Of a stretch of 33,135 nt of DNA, positions 25,522 through 33,075 are shown piece after piece. The notes under the pieces were generated by a model. That model had not been told where the DNA came from. It saw nothing but the letters and a program-made list of their open reading frames with translations, and did not search any database. Within the stretch, counting starts at the first letter, position 1. Every line of letters begins with the position of its first letter. The DNA is taken from contig JACVRN010000046.1 in NCBI GenBank assembly GCA_014534425.1, positions 1-33,135 on the forward strand. Direction: 5' to 3'. The position numbers and the translations under genes are program-made. The stretch is from Pyrinomonadaceae bacterium. GTDB taxonomy: Bacteria > Acidobacteriota > Blastocatellia > Pyrinomonadales > Pyrinomonadaceae.

Positions 25522-25600
25522 AATTCAAACAGAATGGACAGGATGAACAGGATAAAGAAAGAATTGCTTCTTCTTTTATCCTGTCCATCCTGTTTGAATT
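25522..25600. repeat. Inverted-repeat hairpin built from the interspersed repeat (copy 3)
   Basis: A left arm from 25522 (AATTCAAACAGAATGGACAG and onward) pairs with a right arm ending at 25600. The right arm contains the 19-bp interspersed motif at 25576-25594; the left arm has an extra GAACAGGAT, a partial duplication. It forms a long imperfect hairpin between the two TPR genes and could end transcription or protect the upstream message. Confidence 0.75.
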
Positions 25601-25676
25601 TCCCCTTGCATCTGGGCTATAAAAGGAAATCTTCCTGACGGATTTCACTAGAACCCCCTACGAAAGGAATTCCGGT

Positions 25677-26765
25677 ATGTTTTCCCGTTCAATTCTAATA
25701 AAAGCAGTCCCGGCGAGCCGCGCGTTGGCGCGCTTTCTGCCGCTTATACTTTTAGTCCTCCTTTCATGCTCCTCGCTCGCGCACGCGCAGGCCGGAGTCG
25801 GAAGCACGCGCGACATAGCGGGCGGCACGGGCGGCTCCAACGCCATTAAGGGGCGCGTCTATGCTCCTTCGGGCCGCGCGCCCGGCGCTCGGCTGCGCGT
25901 GCAGCTTGAAAGTTCGGAGCGCGGGACTATGACCACTATGACCGAAGACGACGGCTCCTTTAATTTCGGCGGCCTGCTCGCAGGCTCTTATACGATTGTC
26001 ATAGACGCCGGCAAAGAGTATGAGGTGCTGAGAGAGCCTGTCTACATTGATCGCGGCAACAACGGTCGCAGCTTCACGGTTCCCGTTTACCTGAAGCCGA
26101 AGGGCAGCGCTGGCGGCGGTGGTGCTGACGCCTCTAATCCAGCTTTCGCAGGCGTGCCGAAGGCTGCCGTAGACCTTTACATGAAGGCTGTAGAGTCTTC
26201 GAACAAGAACGATAACAAGAAGGCCGTGGAGCAGTTGAACGAAGCGATTGCGCTCCATCCGAATTTCGCGCTCGCGCTCAACGAGCTTGGCATTCAATAT
26301 CTGAAGATGGGACAGCCCGACAAGGCCGTCGAACCGCTTCAGAAGGCCGTCAAGATTGCTCCAACGGAATTCTTCCCGCACCTCAATTACGGCATAGCGC
26401 TTCTGAACAAGAAGAGCTTCGCGGAGGCCGAGACGGAATTGCGCGCCGCCTTGAAGATTAATAACGACGCGCCGACGGCGCACATGTACCTGGGCGTGGC
26501 GCTGCTCACCTTGAGCCGCGATGCCAAGACCAACCAGTACGACATGGCTAAGTACTCGGAGGCGCAGAAGGAGCTTGAAGCGGCTGCCGCTTCGGGCAAG
26601 CCGGAAGTCGCTATGGCGCACAAATACCTGGGCGGCATCTACATGGGCAACAAGGAATACAAACGAGCCGCAGATGAACTGGAAATCTATCTCAAGCTCA
26701 CGCCCAAAGCGCCCGACGCAGAGAAACTGAAGGGCATCGTCAAAGACCTTCGCAGCAAGCAGTAG
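25677..26765 (+). CDS. Exported carboxypeptidase-regulatory + TPR protein, copy 2
   Basis: A 362-residue paralogue of the preceding gene with the same order: hydrophobic N-terminus (about 20-31) with LLSC and Cys31 at the same position as copy 1, regulatory beta-sandwich (about 55-125, KGRVYAPSGRAPGARLRVQL), Gly/Ala-rich linker (about 140-155) and TPRs (about 160-355). It has a roughly ten-residue insertion between TPRs (LSRDAKTNQYDMAKYSEAQ) that copy 1 lacks. The shared Cys31 favours lipoprotein anchoring in both, though cleavage after AHAQ is also possible. Start behind ACGAAAGGAA. Tandem duplication is the likely origin. Confidence 0.92.
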   Translation: MFSRSILIKAVPASRALARFLPLILLVLLSCSSLAHAQAGVGSTRDIAGGTGGSNAIKGRVYAPSGRAPGARLRVQLESSERGTMTTMTEDDGSFNFGGLLAGSYTIVIDAGKEYEVLREPVYIDRGNNGRSFTVPVYLKPKGSAGGGGADASNPAFAGVPKAAVDLYMKAVESSNKNDNKKAVEQLNEAIALHPNFALALNELGIQYLKMGQPDKAVEPLQKAVKIAPTEFFPHLNYGIALLNKKSFAEAETELRAALKINNDAPTAHMYLGVALLTLSRDAKTNQYDMAKYSEAQKELEAAAASGKPEVAMAHKYLGGIYMGNKEYKRAADELEIYLKLTPKAPDAEKLKGIVKDLRSKQ

Positions 26766-26782
26766 AAGAGCAACTGGCGATA

Positions 26783-26822
26783 AATTGTAGAGGCAGAGGA
26801 CAAGTCCTCTGCCTCTACAATT
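26783..26822. terminator. Bidirectional hairpin, 18-bp perfect stem
   Basis: 26783-26800 pairs perfectly with 26805-26822 around the loop CAAG. It sits between the convergent TPR and ribA genes, with a T-run (26833-26840) downstream on the plus strand. The GAGGCAGAGGA core makes it one of the strongest hairpins in the window. Confidence 0.85.
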
Positions 26823-26838
26823 ATGGTGACGCTTTTTT

Positions 26839-27480
26839 TTAGAGGTTGAATTCCAGCAGGTGCCCCAGCTTCTCTTTCTTCGTGCGTAGGTACTGCTCGG
26901 CGCATTTGGGAGTCTCTACGGCGAGTTGAACTCGCTCGGCTATCTGAAGCCCTGCTTCTTCCAGCGCCTGAAGCTTCAAAGGATTATTCGACATCACCTT
27001 CACCTGGCACAGCCCCAGGTCAAAGAGGACTTCGGCGCACTGCTTGTATTCTCTGAGGTCAACTCCGAGTCCCAATCGCTCGTTAGCCTCTACGGTGTCC
27101 GCGCCCTGGTCTTGCAGCGCGTAGGCGCGAATCTTGTTAATGATGCCAATGCCTCGGCCCTCCTGCTGCTGGTAAACGATTGCGCCGCGACCCTCGCGCT
27201 CAATCATCTCCATCGCGCGCCGCAACTGTCGACCGCAATCACACTTCATAGAGCCGAACACGTCGCCCGTCAAACACTGCGAATGAATACGCACGAGCGT
27301 GGGCACTTCGGGACGCATCTCGCCCTTGTAGAGCACCACGAACTCTTCCGGGCTTTCGAGCGAGCGATAACCCGCTATGCGAAACTCGCCCACCTCCGTG
27401 GGCAGTCGCGCCTCCGCCACGCGCTCTACTGACAAAGAGCGCGGCGCGTGCGGACACATCATGGTTTCCTGTTCTTTCAA
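26839..27480 (-). CDS. ribA: GTP cyclohydrolase II
   Basis: Converts GTP to 2,5-diamino-6-ribosylamino-pyrimidinone phosphate, the first step of riboflavin synthesis. About 213 residues. The zinc site is [18 protein letters not shown], followed by [20 protein letters not shown] and GLGVDLREY, all typical of a stand-alone RibA. I choose the TTG at 27480 because AAGGAG lies eight bases upstream and the promoter at 27505-27534 overlaps any longer version. Alternatives are ATG at 27462 or 27459, which start close to the usual RibA N-terminus ([20 protein letters not shown]). No FMN riboswitch fits in the short leader. No DHBP synthase domain is fused. Confidence 0.93.
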   Translation of the reverse strand: MKEQETMMCPHAPRSLSVERVAEARLPTEVGEFRIAGYRSLESPEEFVVLYKGEMRPEVPTLVRIHSQCLTGDVFGSMKCDCGRQLRRAMEMIEREGRGAIVYQQQEGRGIGIINKIRAYALQDQGADTVEANERLGLGVDLREYKQCAEVLFDLGLCQVKVMSNNPLKLQALEEAGLQIAERVQLAVETPKCAEQYLRTKKEKLGHLLEFNL

Positions 27481-27504
27481 TTCAACTACTCCTTGCTTCA
27501 TGCA

Positions 27505-27534
27505 ATTATAGAAGTAACCCGCCGCGTCCGACAA
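27505..27534 (-). promoter_or_regulatory. Sigma70-type promoter of ribA
   Basis: On the minus strand, TTGTCG (27534-27529) and a perfect TATAAT (27510-27505) are 18 bases apart. The likely transcript start (about 27497) lies only a few bases ahead of the AAGGAG ribosome site. This shows that the 38 codons open upstream of 27480 are not part of the protein. Confidence 0.75.
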
Positions 27535-27630
27535 GTTTGCCTTATACCTTTTTACTTTCCTTGTACTCATGAGCGCGTTAAGATGTGGGCGCAAAATGGG
27601 GCGCGTTAATCTTTTTTAGGTGAAGCAGAA

Positions 27631-28626
27631 GTGACCAGCGATTCTTCAAATGAAGAGCTTCCGCAGAAAACGATTATGAGTCGGGAGACTTCTGACCTGG
27701 TGCGAGCTACGAGCGAGCGGCGGCCCGCACTGGTCTTTTTGCGCGGCGAGCTTCTGGCCGTTCCCATTCCGCTTGAGCGCGATGAAGTAATCCTGGGGCG
27801 TGCGCTCGAAGCCGACGTGCGTATCAACGACCCGCGAGCCTCTCGACTGCACGCGCGAATCAAAATAGAGCATGACAGCGAGACGGATGAAACTCGCTAT
27901 CGTATCAGCGACCTGGGCTCCACCAACGGCACTCTTTTGAACGGCCAGCCTATCTCCGAAGCGTTCCTCAGAGACGGCGACAAGATAACCATCGGCGAGC
28001 ATCTCATGCGCTTCGACATGCTGGACGAGATAGACCGAGAGTACCAGCGTCAGATTCATCGCCTGCTGGCGCACGACGAGTTGACGGGACTTTTGACGAG
28101 CAAGTCTTTCTTCTCGGAACTGAGGCGCGAATCCGCACGCGCAGAGCTTGAATCCCGTCCCTTCTGCGTGCTCATGATGGATTTGGATCACTTCAAAGAG
28201 GTCAACGACACCTACGGCCACTTGGCAGGAAGCCAAACCCTCGAAGAGACAGGGATGGTGATTACGCGCGCCCTGCGTGCAGGCGACGTGGCCGCGCGCT
28301 TCGGCGGAGAGGAGTTCGCGGCCTTTCTGCTGGACGCGGACATAGCGCAGGGCATCGTCGCCGCCGAGCGCGTGCGCGCAGAAGTCGAGGCACACGCTTT
28401 CCCCGCCACGCGTCACGGCGCAAACGAGGCCGAGCCTAAGACTCATCACATCACCATCAGCATAGGCGTCGCCGCGTTTCCCGAAGATGCGCGCGACCCC
28501 ATAGAGTTGATGGAGATGGCCGACTCTGCCCTTTATCGCGCCAAGGCCCTCGGGCGCAACCGCGTCTGTACCTACCGGCAAGTCTCCAGAGAGAACAAAG
28601 ACCCGCTCCCTTCAAGACGAGAATAA
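27631..28626 (+). CDS. FHA-GGDEF diguanylate cyclase
   Basis: Makes cyclic di-GMP from two GTP. 331 residues, starting at a GTG (27631) with AGGTGA eight bases upstream. The FHA phosphothreonine-binding domain is at about 50-130, with the key residues Arg57, Ser71, His74, Asn99 (DLGSTNGTLLNG). The GGDEF domain (about 145-315) has MDLDHFKEVND with metal ligand Asp184 and the active signature FGGEEF at 224-229. The inhibitory I-site RAGD (216-219) is intact five residues before it, so feedback by c-di-GMP is expected. FHA input suggests control by a Ser/Thr kinase. It lies just ahead of the Pil-like cluster and may control it. Confidence 0.96.
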   Translation: MTSDSSNEELPQKTIMSRETSDLVRATSERRPALVFLRGELLAVPIPLERDEVILGRALEADVRINDPRASRLHARIKIEHDSETDETRYRISDLGSTNGTLLNGQPISEAFLRDGDKITIGEHLMRFDMLDEIDREYQRQIHRLLAHDELTGLLTSKSFFSELRRESARAELESRPFCVLMMDLDHFKEVNDTYGHLAGSQTLEETGMVITRALRAGDVAARFGGEEFAAFLLDADIAQGIVAAERVRAEVEAHAFPATRHGANEAEPKTHHITISIGVAAFPEDARDPIELMEMADSALYRAKALGRNRVCTYRQVSRENKDPLPSRRE

Positions 28627-28811
28627 ATCTGCAACGCTGTGGGATTTCGTGCGTGTAAGCGTCTGACTGGCGATGGTTGCGCCCGCTCGTAGTCGCATGG
28701 ATGGTTGCGCCGGTTCTGCGCTCGCGTGTATGCTTCTCACTTGAGAAGCAATGAAGTGAACGCTGAAAGGGCTTGCAGCTTCTTCTAGACTCACAGCCGG
28801 AAATTTGAACA

Positions 28812-29381
28812 GTGAGCGCAAGACTTAATCTCGCCAATCAACCATTTCGCAATCACACGCTGCCGTGGACAATCGCCAGCATTATCACGCTTGCGTCCAT
28901 CGCCGCGCTCGTCTTCATCGTCGTCAAGAGCAACGAGATGAACCGGCAGGCTGCTATGGTAGAGCGCGACGTGAGCGCGCTCGGCCAGCAACTACGTGAG
29001 TACGAGCAGAAGATGAGCGAGATACGACAGGCGCTCACGCCTGAGCAGCGCACGCTTCATGACGCGGCGCACGCCCTGGTAGACCGCAAGCGCTTCTCTT
29101 GGTCGCGCCTTTTCGCAGACCTCGAAGCGGCCACGCCGAACAACGTGCGCGTCTCGCGCATCAACGTGCGCGACGTGGGCACGCGCGGCGGTCAAACGGT
29201 CGCAGACCTTGAGCTATCTGTCATCAGCAAAGACCCTGCTGAAGTCACCGGCATGATGAGCCGCATGAACCAGACGGGCGTTTTCCGCGCAGACCTCGTC
29301 TCGCAGAATCCGTCCAGGGGCCGTGGCGAAGGAGCCGAATGGGTCATCGCAGTTCATTACACGCAGCGCAAAGCGGGATAA
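28812..29381 (+). CDS. PilN-like type IV pilus/T2SS inner-membrane protein
   Basis: A 189-residue bitopic protein starting at GTG (28812). The N-terminus SARLNLANQPFRNHTLPWTI matches the PilN opening that binds PilM. One helix (about 18-40) is followed by a coiled coil (about 45-85) and a ferredoxin-like domain (about 90-185, LFADLEAATPNNVRVSRINV). It normally bridges cytosolic PilM and periplasmic PilO. No pilM lies next to it here; upstream is the FHA-GGDEF gene across 185 bp that hold only a small hairpin at 28731-28750 with no gene. The PilO-like gene starts 9 nt downstream. Confidence 0.88.
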   Translation: MSARLNLANQPFRNHTLPWTIASIITLASIAALVFIVVKSNEMNRQAAMVERDVSALGQQLREYEQKMSEIRQALTPEQRTLHDAAHALVDRKRFSWSRLFADLEAATPNNVRVSRINVRDVGTRGGQTVADLELSVISKDPAEVTGMMSRMNQTGVFRADLVSQNPSRGRGEGAEWVIAVHYTQRKAG

Positions 29382-29390
29382 GTTCTTAGA

Positions 29391-30209
29391 ATGAGCAATC
29401 AAGCAGCTACAGGAAAGACCACGGAAGCCGCCACGCCAAGGCGTGAGCGTATTCGCATACGTGTCGAGAGCCTTCGTCGTGCTCCCAAGCTGGGCATCCT
29501 CGGCCTTCCTGAAATGATTGCGCTCGGCGTCAGCTTCGCGCTGCTCGCGGTCGTCCTCTTCACCTACTTTTATCTCTTCATCCCTGCGCGCACGCGCCAC
29601 CTGCGCGCACAGGAGCAGCGCGAGGCTCTTCAGAAACGGCTGCGCGACGCGCAGGTGGGCTTTAATCCTCTGGCGAGCACGGGCGCGACCGTCGCGCAGA
29701 TAGACAAGAGCTTGCAGGATTTTGAAGAGACAAAGCTTTCGCCTAGCGAAGAAGGCCGCATGGCAATCTATGAGGAATTGAACGACCTGATTCGTCGCAA
29801 CGCTCTGCGTACGACGGGCGGCATAAAGTACAGCCCGCTTGACCCTCTGGGCGAGCAGCAAACCGGAACGGGCACGTCTTCAACGCGCACCGGCAACGCC
29901 AAGTGGCAGAGCGTCTATCCCGGCTTAGGCGTCGGCCTCACGGTCGAAGGCCCTTACGCCAACGTGCGCCGCTTCATACGCGACATAGAGGCCAGCCGCC
30001 AGTTCGTCATCATCAACGCGATAGAGCTTGAAGGCGCAAACGACACGGCTGCCGCTCGCGCCGCTCAGCCTACAGAGCCTGGAGCAGCGCCGAACACGAA
30101 CGCCCCTCCGTCCTCAATCGTCAGCCTGCGACTGGACATGGCTGCCTATTTCCGCCGCACCGCATCCAACACAGGGACAGAGCAACAACAGCAGACCGGC
30201 ACGCCCTGA
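29391..30209 (+). CDS. PilO-like inner-membrane assembly protein
   Basis: A 272-residue bitopic protein. A basic cytosolic tail (about 1-42) is followed by one helix (about 43-66, MIALGVSFALLAVVLFTYFY), a coiled coil (about 70-120) and a periplasmic PilO-type domain with YANVRRFIRDIEASRQFVII, the clearest family motif. Two low-complexity Thr/Gly and Ala/Pro segments (about 155-170, 220-245) are longer than in standard PilO. It is expected to pair with the PilN-like protein 9 nt upstream. The next gene, a PilP-like protein, starts 29 nt downstream. Confidence 0.85.
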   Translation: MSNQAATGKTTEAATPRRERIRIRVESLRRAPKLGILGLPEMIALGVSFALLAVVLFTYFYLFIPARTRHLRAQEQREALQKRLRDAQVGFNPLASTGATVAQIDKSLQDFEETKLSPSEEGRMAIYEELNDLIRRNALRTTGGIKYSPLDPLGEQQTGTGTSSTRTGNAKWQSVYPGLGVGLTVEGPYANVRRFIRDIEASRQFVIINAIELEGANDTAAARAAQPTEPGAAPNTNAPPSSIVSLRLDMAAYFRRTASNTGTEQQQQTGTP

Positions 30210-30238
30210 AGTTAAGAAGTTTTTGAAGGAGTTGTCGA

Positions 30239-31195
30239 ATGGCTTCACCGGGAGCGAATCCAAAATCGGAACGTAAGAAAATGATAGCCGCGATTGCGCT
30301 CGGCGTCGTCGCGCTCTTCACTCTCTGGTACGCCTTCTTCGGCTCTACGCCCAAGCCTGCGGCTTCGCAAGCCGGAAGCACGGGCACAGCTAACAGAGGC
30401 ACAGGAACGCTCGCGCCGCGCTCGCCCTCGGCTACTGGAACAGGCGAGGGCACAGCGCCAGTGATTCGGCCAGCTTCCCTGAACGCTGAAGAGGCGCTCG
30501 TACCGCCCAGCCCCATCCCTGTTGACGACACGCCGATTCCGGCAGTGCCCGAAGCCAGCCGCAACATCTTCGCCTATTACGTTCCGCCTCCGAAGCCTGT
30601 TATAACTCCGACGCCTCTGCCACCGCCATCTCCTACGCCTACGCCGCCCGTAATGCTAGCTTCCGTTGCGCCGTCGAACGTCTACGCGCGCACGAGCGAT
30701 TTCAAGTTGGATGTCTCGGGCGACAGGTTCACTCCGCAGACGCGAATCTACATCGACGGGCGCGAGCTTGAAACGCGCTACGTCAGCCCGCAGCAGCTTT
30801 CTGCGAACGTGCCCGCCACAGCCATCGCTTACGAAGGCGTGCGGCAGATAGTCGTACGCACGCCCGACGGCACTCTTTACTCCAATCCTGCGAGCATCAG
30901 CGTCACTGCGCCTCCCGCGCCCAACTATACCTACGTGGGCCTCGTGGGCGGTCGGCAGTACAACGACACGGCCATTCTCAAAGATAAGAACAGCAAGAAC
31001 CTCGTCAACATACAGCGCGGCGACACCGTAGGCGGTCGCTTCCGCGTCACAAGCATTTCGCCACGCGAAGTCGTGCTGGTCGATACATCTTTGCGCGTCA
31101 AGCATCGCCTGCCTTTAACGACGGAGGCGAGTACGCCAGGCGGCCCGCAGCGCATACCACAGCAGCCAGTTATTAATGATGACGAGCCTGAATAA
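30239..31195 (+). CDS. PilP/GspC-like protein with inserted IPT/TIG domain
   Basis: A 318-residue bitopic protein. One helix (about 14-34), a Thr/Gly/Ala-rich linker, and SRNIFAYYVPPP, then a Pro/Thr-rich spacer (about 120-140). An IPT/TIG Ig-like domain follows (about 140-225, SVAPSNVYARTSDFKLDVSG; GVRQIVVRTPDGTLYSNPAS). The C-terminus (about 228-300, YVGLVGGRQYNDTAILKDKN; GDTVGGRFRVTSISPREVVL) has the HR-domain look of PilP/GspC, which contacts the secretin. The inserted IPT domain is not usual for PilP. It follows PilO-like and its end overlaps the pseudopilin start by 20 bp. Confidence 0.8.
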   Translation: MASPGANPKSERKKMIAAIALGVVALFTLWYAFFGSTPKPAASQAGSTGTANRGTGTLAPRSPSATGTGEGTAPVIRPASLNAEEALVPPSPIPVDDTPIPAVPEASRNIFAYYVPPPKPVITPTPLPPPSPTPTPPVMLASVAPSNVYARTSDFKLDVSGDRFTPQTRIYIDGRELETRYVSPQQLSANVPATAIAYEGVRQIVVRTPDGTLYSNPASISVTAPPAPNYTYVGLVGGRQYNDTAILKDKNSKNLVNIQRGDTVGGRFRVTSISPREVVLVDTSLRVKHRLPLTTEASTPGGPQRIPQQPVINDDEPE

Positions 31196-31817
31196 AAGAG
31201 CAAAGCAGTCGACTTCAGCAGAGCGCAAAGGCGAGCGCGGTTACACGCTCTTTGGCTTGCTGGCCCTGATGACGCTCATTGCGCTCTTTGCCACGATTGC
31301 CGCGCCCAGTATTCAACAGCAGGCCGTTCGTGAGCGCGAGCAGGAAGCAATCTTTCGCGGTGAAGAAGTCGCCGAAGCCATACGTTTATACTTTCGCTAT
31401 ACGGGGCGCTTGCCAACCTCTATGGAACAACTCTTGGAAGGAGTTCCGCGCGGGACAAAGAAAATTCAAGTCCTGCGGCCCGCCGCCGCCATTGACCCTC
31501 TGACGAACGACGAGTGGAGACTCATACGCCCGCGCACTCAAACGATGATTCAATTCCAGCGCGCAGTCATGCTCTATGCAGGCGGAAGAGTGCCACAGAC
31601 TACGCGCGACCCGCAGCTTTTCGCGCGCTACGGCATGCAGATAACCAATATCGTTGACACAGGCTCAAGCGGCACAACTACCTCCATCGAAGATGATTCG
31701 GCGAACGGCATAGGAGAGTTTATAGGAGTCGCCAGCCGTAACCGAGATGAATCCATCATCACTTACTACGGCATAGACCATCACGACCAATGGGTCTTCA
31801 CACCGCTCTTCCGATGA
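31176..31817 (+). CDS. Type II secretion/pilus pseudopilin without Glu5
   Basis: A 213-residue prepilin-like protein. The leader ends RKGERG with cleavage expected after Gly22, followed by the hydrophobic helix YTLFGLLALMTLIALFATIA. The +5 residue is Gly rather than the usual Glu, as in tip pseudopilins such as GspK. The globular part is GspG-like in layout (EAIRLYFRYTGRLPTSMEQLL) and ends with DHHDQWVFTPLF. The ATG at 31176 overlaps the PilP-like gene by 20 bp, so translation is coupled. ATG 31179 is equally possible. It ends the cluster. No ATPase, prepilin peptidase or secretin is in the window. Confidence 0.88.
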   Translation: MMTSLNKRAKQSTSAERKGERGYTLFGLLALMTLIALFATIAAPSIQQQAVREREQEAIFRGEEVAEAIRLYFRYTGRLPTSMEQLLEGVPRGTKKIQVLRPAAAIDPLTNDEWRLIRPRTQTMIQFQRAVMLYAGGRVPQTTRDPQLFARYGMQITNIVDTGSSGTTTSIEDDSANGIGEFIGVASRNRDESIITYYGIDHHDQWVFTPLFR

Positions 31818-32060
31818 AATGAATCAACTCTTACTCAATCATTTGTCGCCTCTACGAGACAGTAATCTGGTCGCACAACAAAACTGCAATCTAATCACCA
31901 TCAAAACGTCGCCCTCTTTTTGCATGAAGAATCTAATATGTGCGATGTTCCAATAAACATGCTTGTGCCGCCACCCCCCTAGTGCGGAAGAGGAGTAGCT
32001 ACACAGGCATCTCCAACGTTCAACTTTATAAGTTAGTGAACAAGAAAAGGAGATGTCGTT

Positions 32061-32714
32061 ATGATGTACTCCTTGTCCCGTACTCCTCTCTCTAATAGTC
32101 GGTTTAACCGAAGCACATGGCTCGATACTATACGGGCGCTGACCGTAGTAGGCCACAACCTGGAACCTGCAATATTTGCTCATTTTCAGCCGCACGCGCA
32201 CGCCACGGCCCGGCTCGCACGCCACTTTGCTGCTTATTTATTCGGGGACGGCAAACACCGCCACTGGCTGGATGAGATTGAGGTCGGTGCCTACATGCAT
32301 GATGTGGGAAAGTATTTCATCACACCGGAGATTCTACTCAAACCCGATCTGTTAGATGAAGAGGAACGAAAGGTAATGGCGCTCCACTCTGTTTACGGGG
32401 CGCTGGCTATTTCCAAGCTCCCCGGAGTTACAGACATCATCCACAGCGTGGCGCTTTGTCATCACGAACACTGGGACGGGTCTGGATACCCGGACGGACT
32501 ATCAGGCCCATCTATACCACTCGAAGCGCGCATTGTGGCTGTCGCAGATGTCTACATATCTCTTCGCGCAAAGCGCCCCTATAAGTCCACGCTCAGCAAG
32601 GACGAATCCTTCAATACACTTCAAAAGATGGCAGGGCTGGAACTTGACCCTTCTCTTGTAGAAGATTTTCTGAGGGAGTTTGAACGAGGCGCGATGTTCC
32701 GCAGATTGACTTAG
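32061..32714 (+). CDS. HD-GYP domain protein, probable c-di-GMP phosphodiesterase
   Basis: A 217-residue stand-alone HD-GYP domain. Metal ligands: HAHATARLARH early, HD at 80-81 (YMHDVGKYFITPEILLKP), His109, HH at 134-135 (HHEHWDGSGYPDGLSG, with GYP at 142-144) and Asp163 (VADVYISL). The usual ADVFDAL reads ADVYISL, losing the second Asp, which may alter rate or specificity. No sensory domain is fused. Start behind AAGGAG eight bases from ATG 32061. The 243 bp upstream hold no gene. It could remove the c-di-GMP made by the FHA-GGDEF enzyme 3.4 kb upstream. Confidence 0.93.
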   Translation: MMYSLSRTPLSNSRFNRSTWLDTIRALTVVGHNLEPAIFAHFQPHAHATARLARHFAAYLFGDGKHRHWLDEIEVGAYMHDVGKYFITPEILLKPDLLDEEERKVMALHSVYGALAISKLPGVTDIIHSVALCHHEHWDGSGYPDGLSGPSIPLEARIVAVADVYISLRAKRPYKSTLSKDESFNTLQKMAGLELDPSLVEDFLREFERGAMFRRLT

Positions 32715-32947
32715 CGCGGATGCCTTATCGTGATGGCTTCTGTGCACGCTCTGTCAACTTAGATATTCAATAAAGAAGAATACTATTAAGTGGACGAGTG
32801 ACTAGAGTATGATTAAACATCTCAGCAGCTTTCCGACAATGTCAGAAGCGTCGTACCTCATGGCTCGCTTTATCAGTTGATTTCAGTTGGCGATGGTGAA
32901 AATCAGTAAGGGCAGAAAAAATTTTCGCCGGAATGATGAATAAATTA
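32715..32947. other. AT-richer intergenic region after the HD-GYP gene
   Basis: First part of a 361-bp gene-free gap (32715-33075). No hairpin with a U-run and no open frame with a ribosome site. The rest of the gap holds the promoter at 32948-32976 and the leader hairpin at 33006-33038. Confidence 0.5.
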
Positions 32948-32976
32948 TTGACATCTGCGCGTAATGCGTTTATATA
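32948..32976 (+). promoter_or_regulatory. Near-consensus sigma70 promoter
   Basis: TTGACA (32948-32953), a 17-base spacer and TATATA (32971-32976). It is the best promoter in the window and points at the Lys/Gly-rich gene starting at 33076, implying strong expression and a leader of about 90 bases. Confidence 0.8.
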
Positions 32977-33005
32977 CCAACATGTTGTGCGCCGTTTACT
33001 CTAGG

Positions 33006-33038
33006 CCACAAGAGAAATTTCAATACAGTATCTTGTGG
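33006..33038 (+). promoter_or_regulatory. Leader hairpin, 8-bp perfect stem
   Basis: CCACAAGA (33006-33013) pairs with TCTTGTGG (33031-33038) around a 17-base AT-rich loop. It lies in the transcript leader between the promoter and the ribosome site AAAAAGGAG (33056-33064). It could be an mRNA stabiliser or a protein-binding site. Confidence 0.6.
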
Positions 33039-33075
33039 TGATAGCAACTAAACCAAAAAGGAGCAACTGAAACCT

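Noticed and set aside
27481-27594. A longer RibA N-terminus starting at 27594
   Set aside because: Those codons overlap a promoter with a perfect TATAAT, and the ribosome site lies downstream of them.
32715-33075. A c-di-GMP or other known riboswitch near the c-di-GMP genes
   Set aside because: No conserved riboswitch core recognised; only a simple hairpin at 33006-33038.
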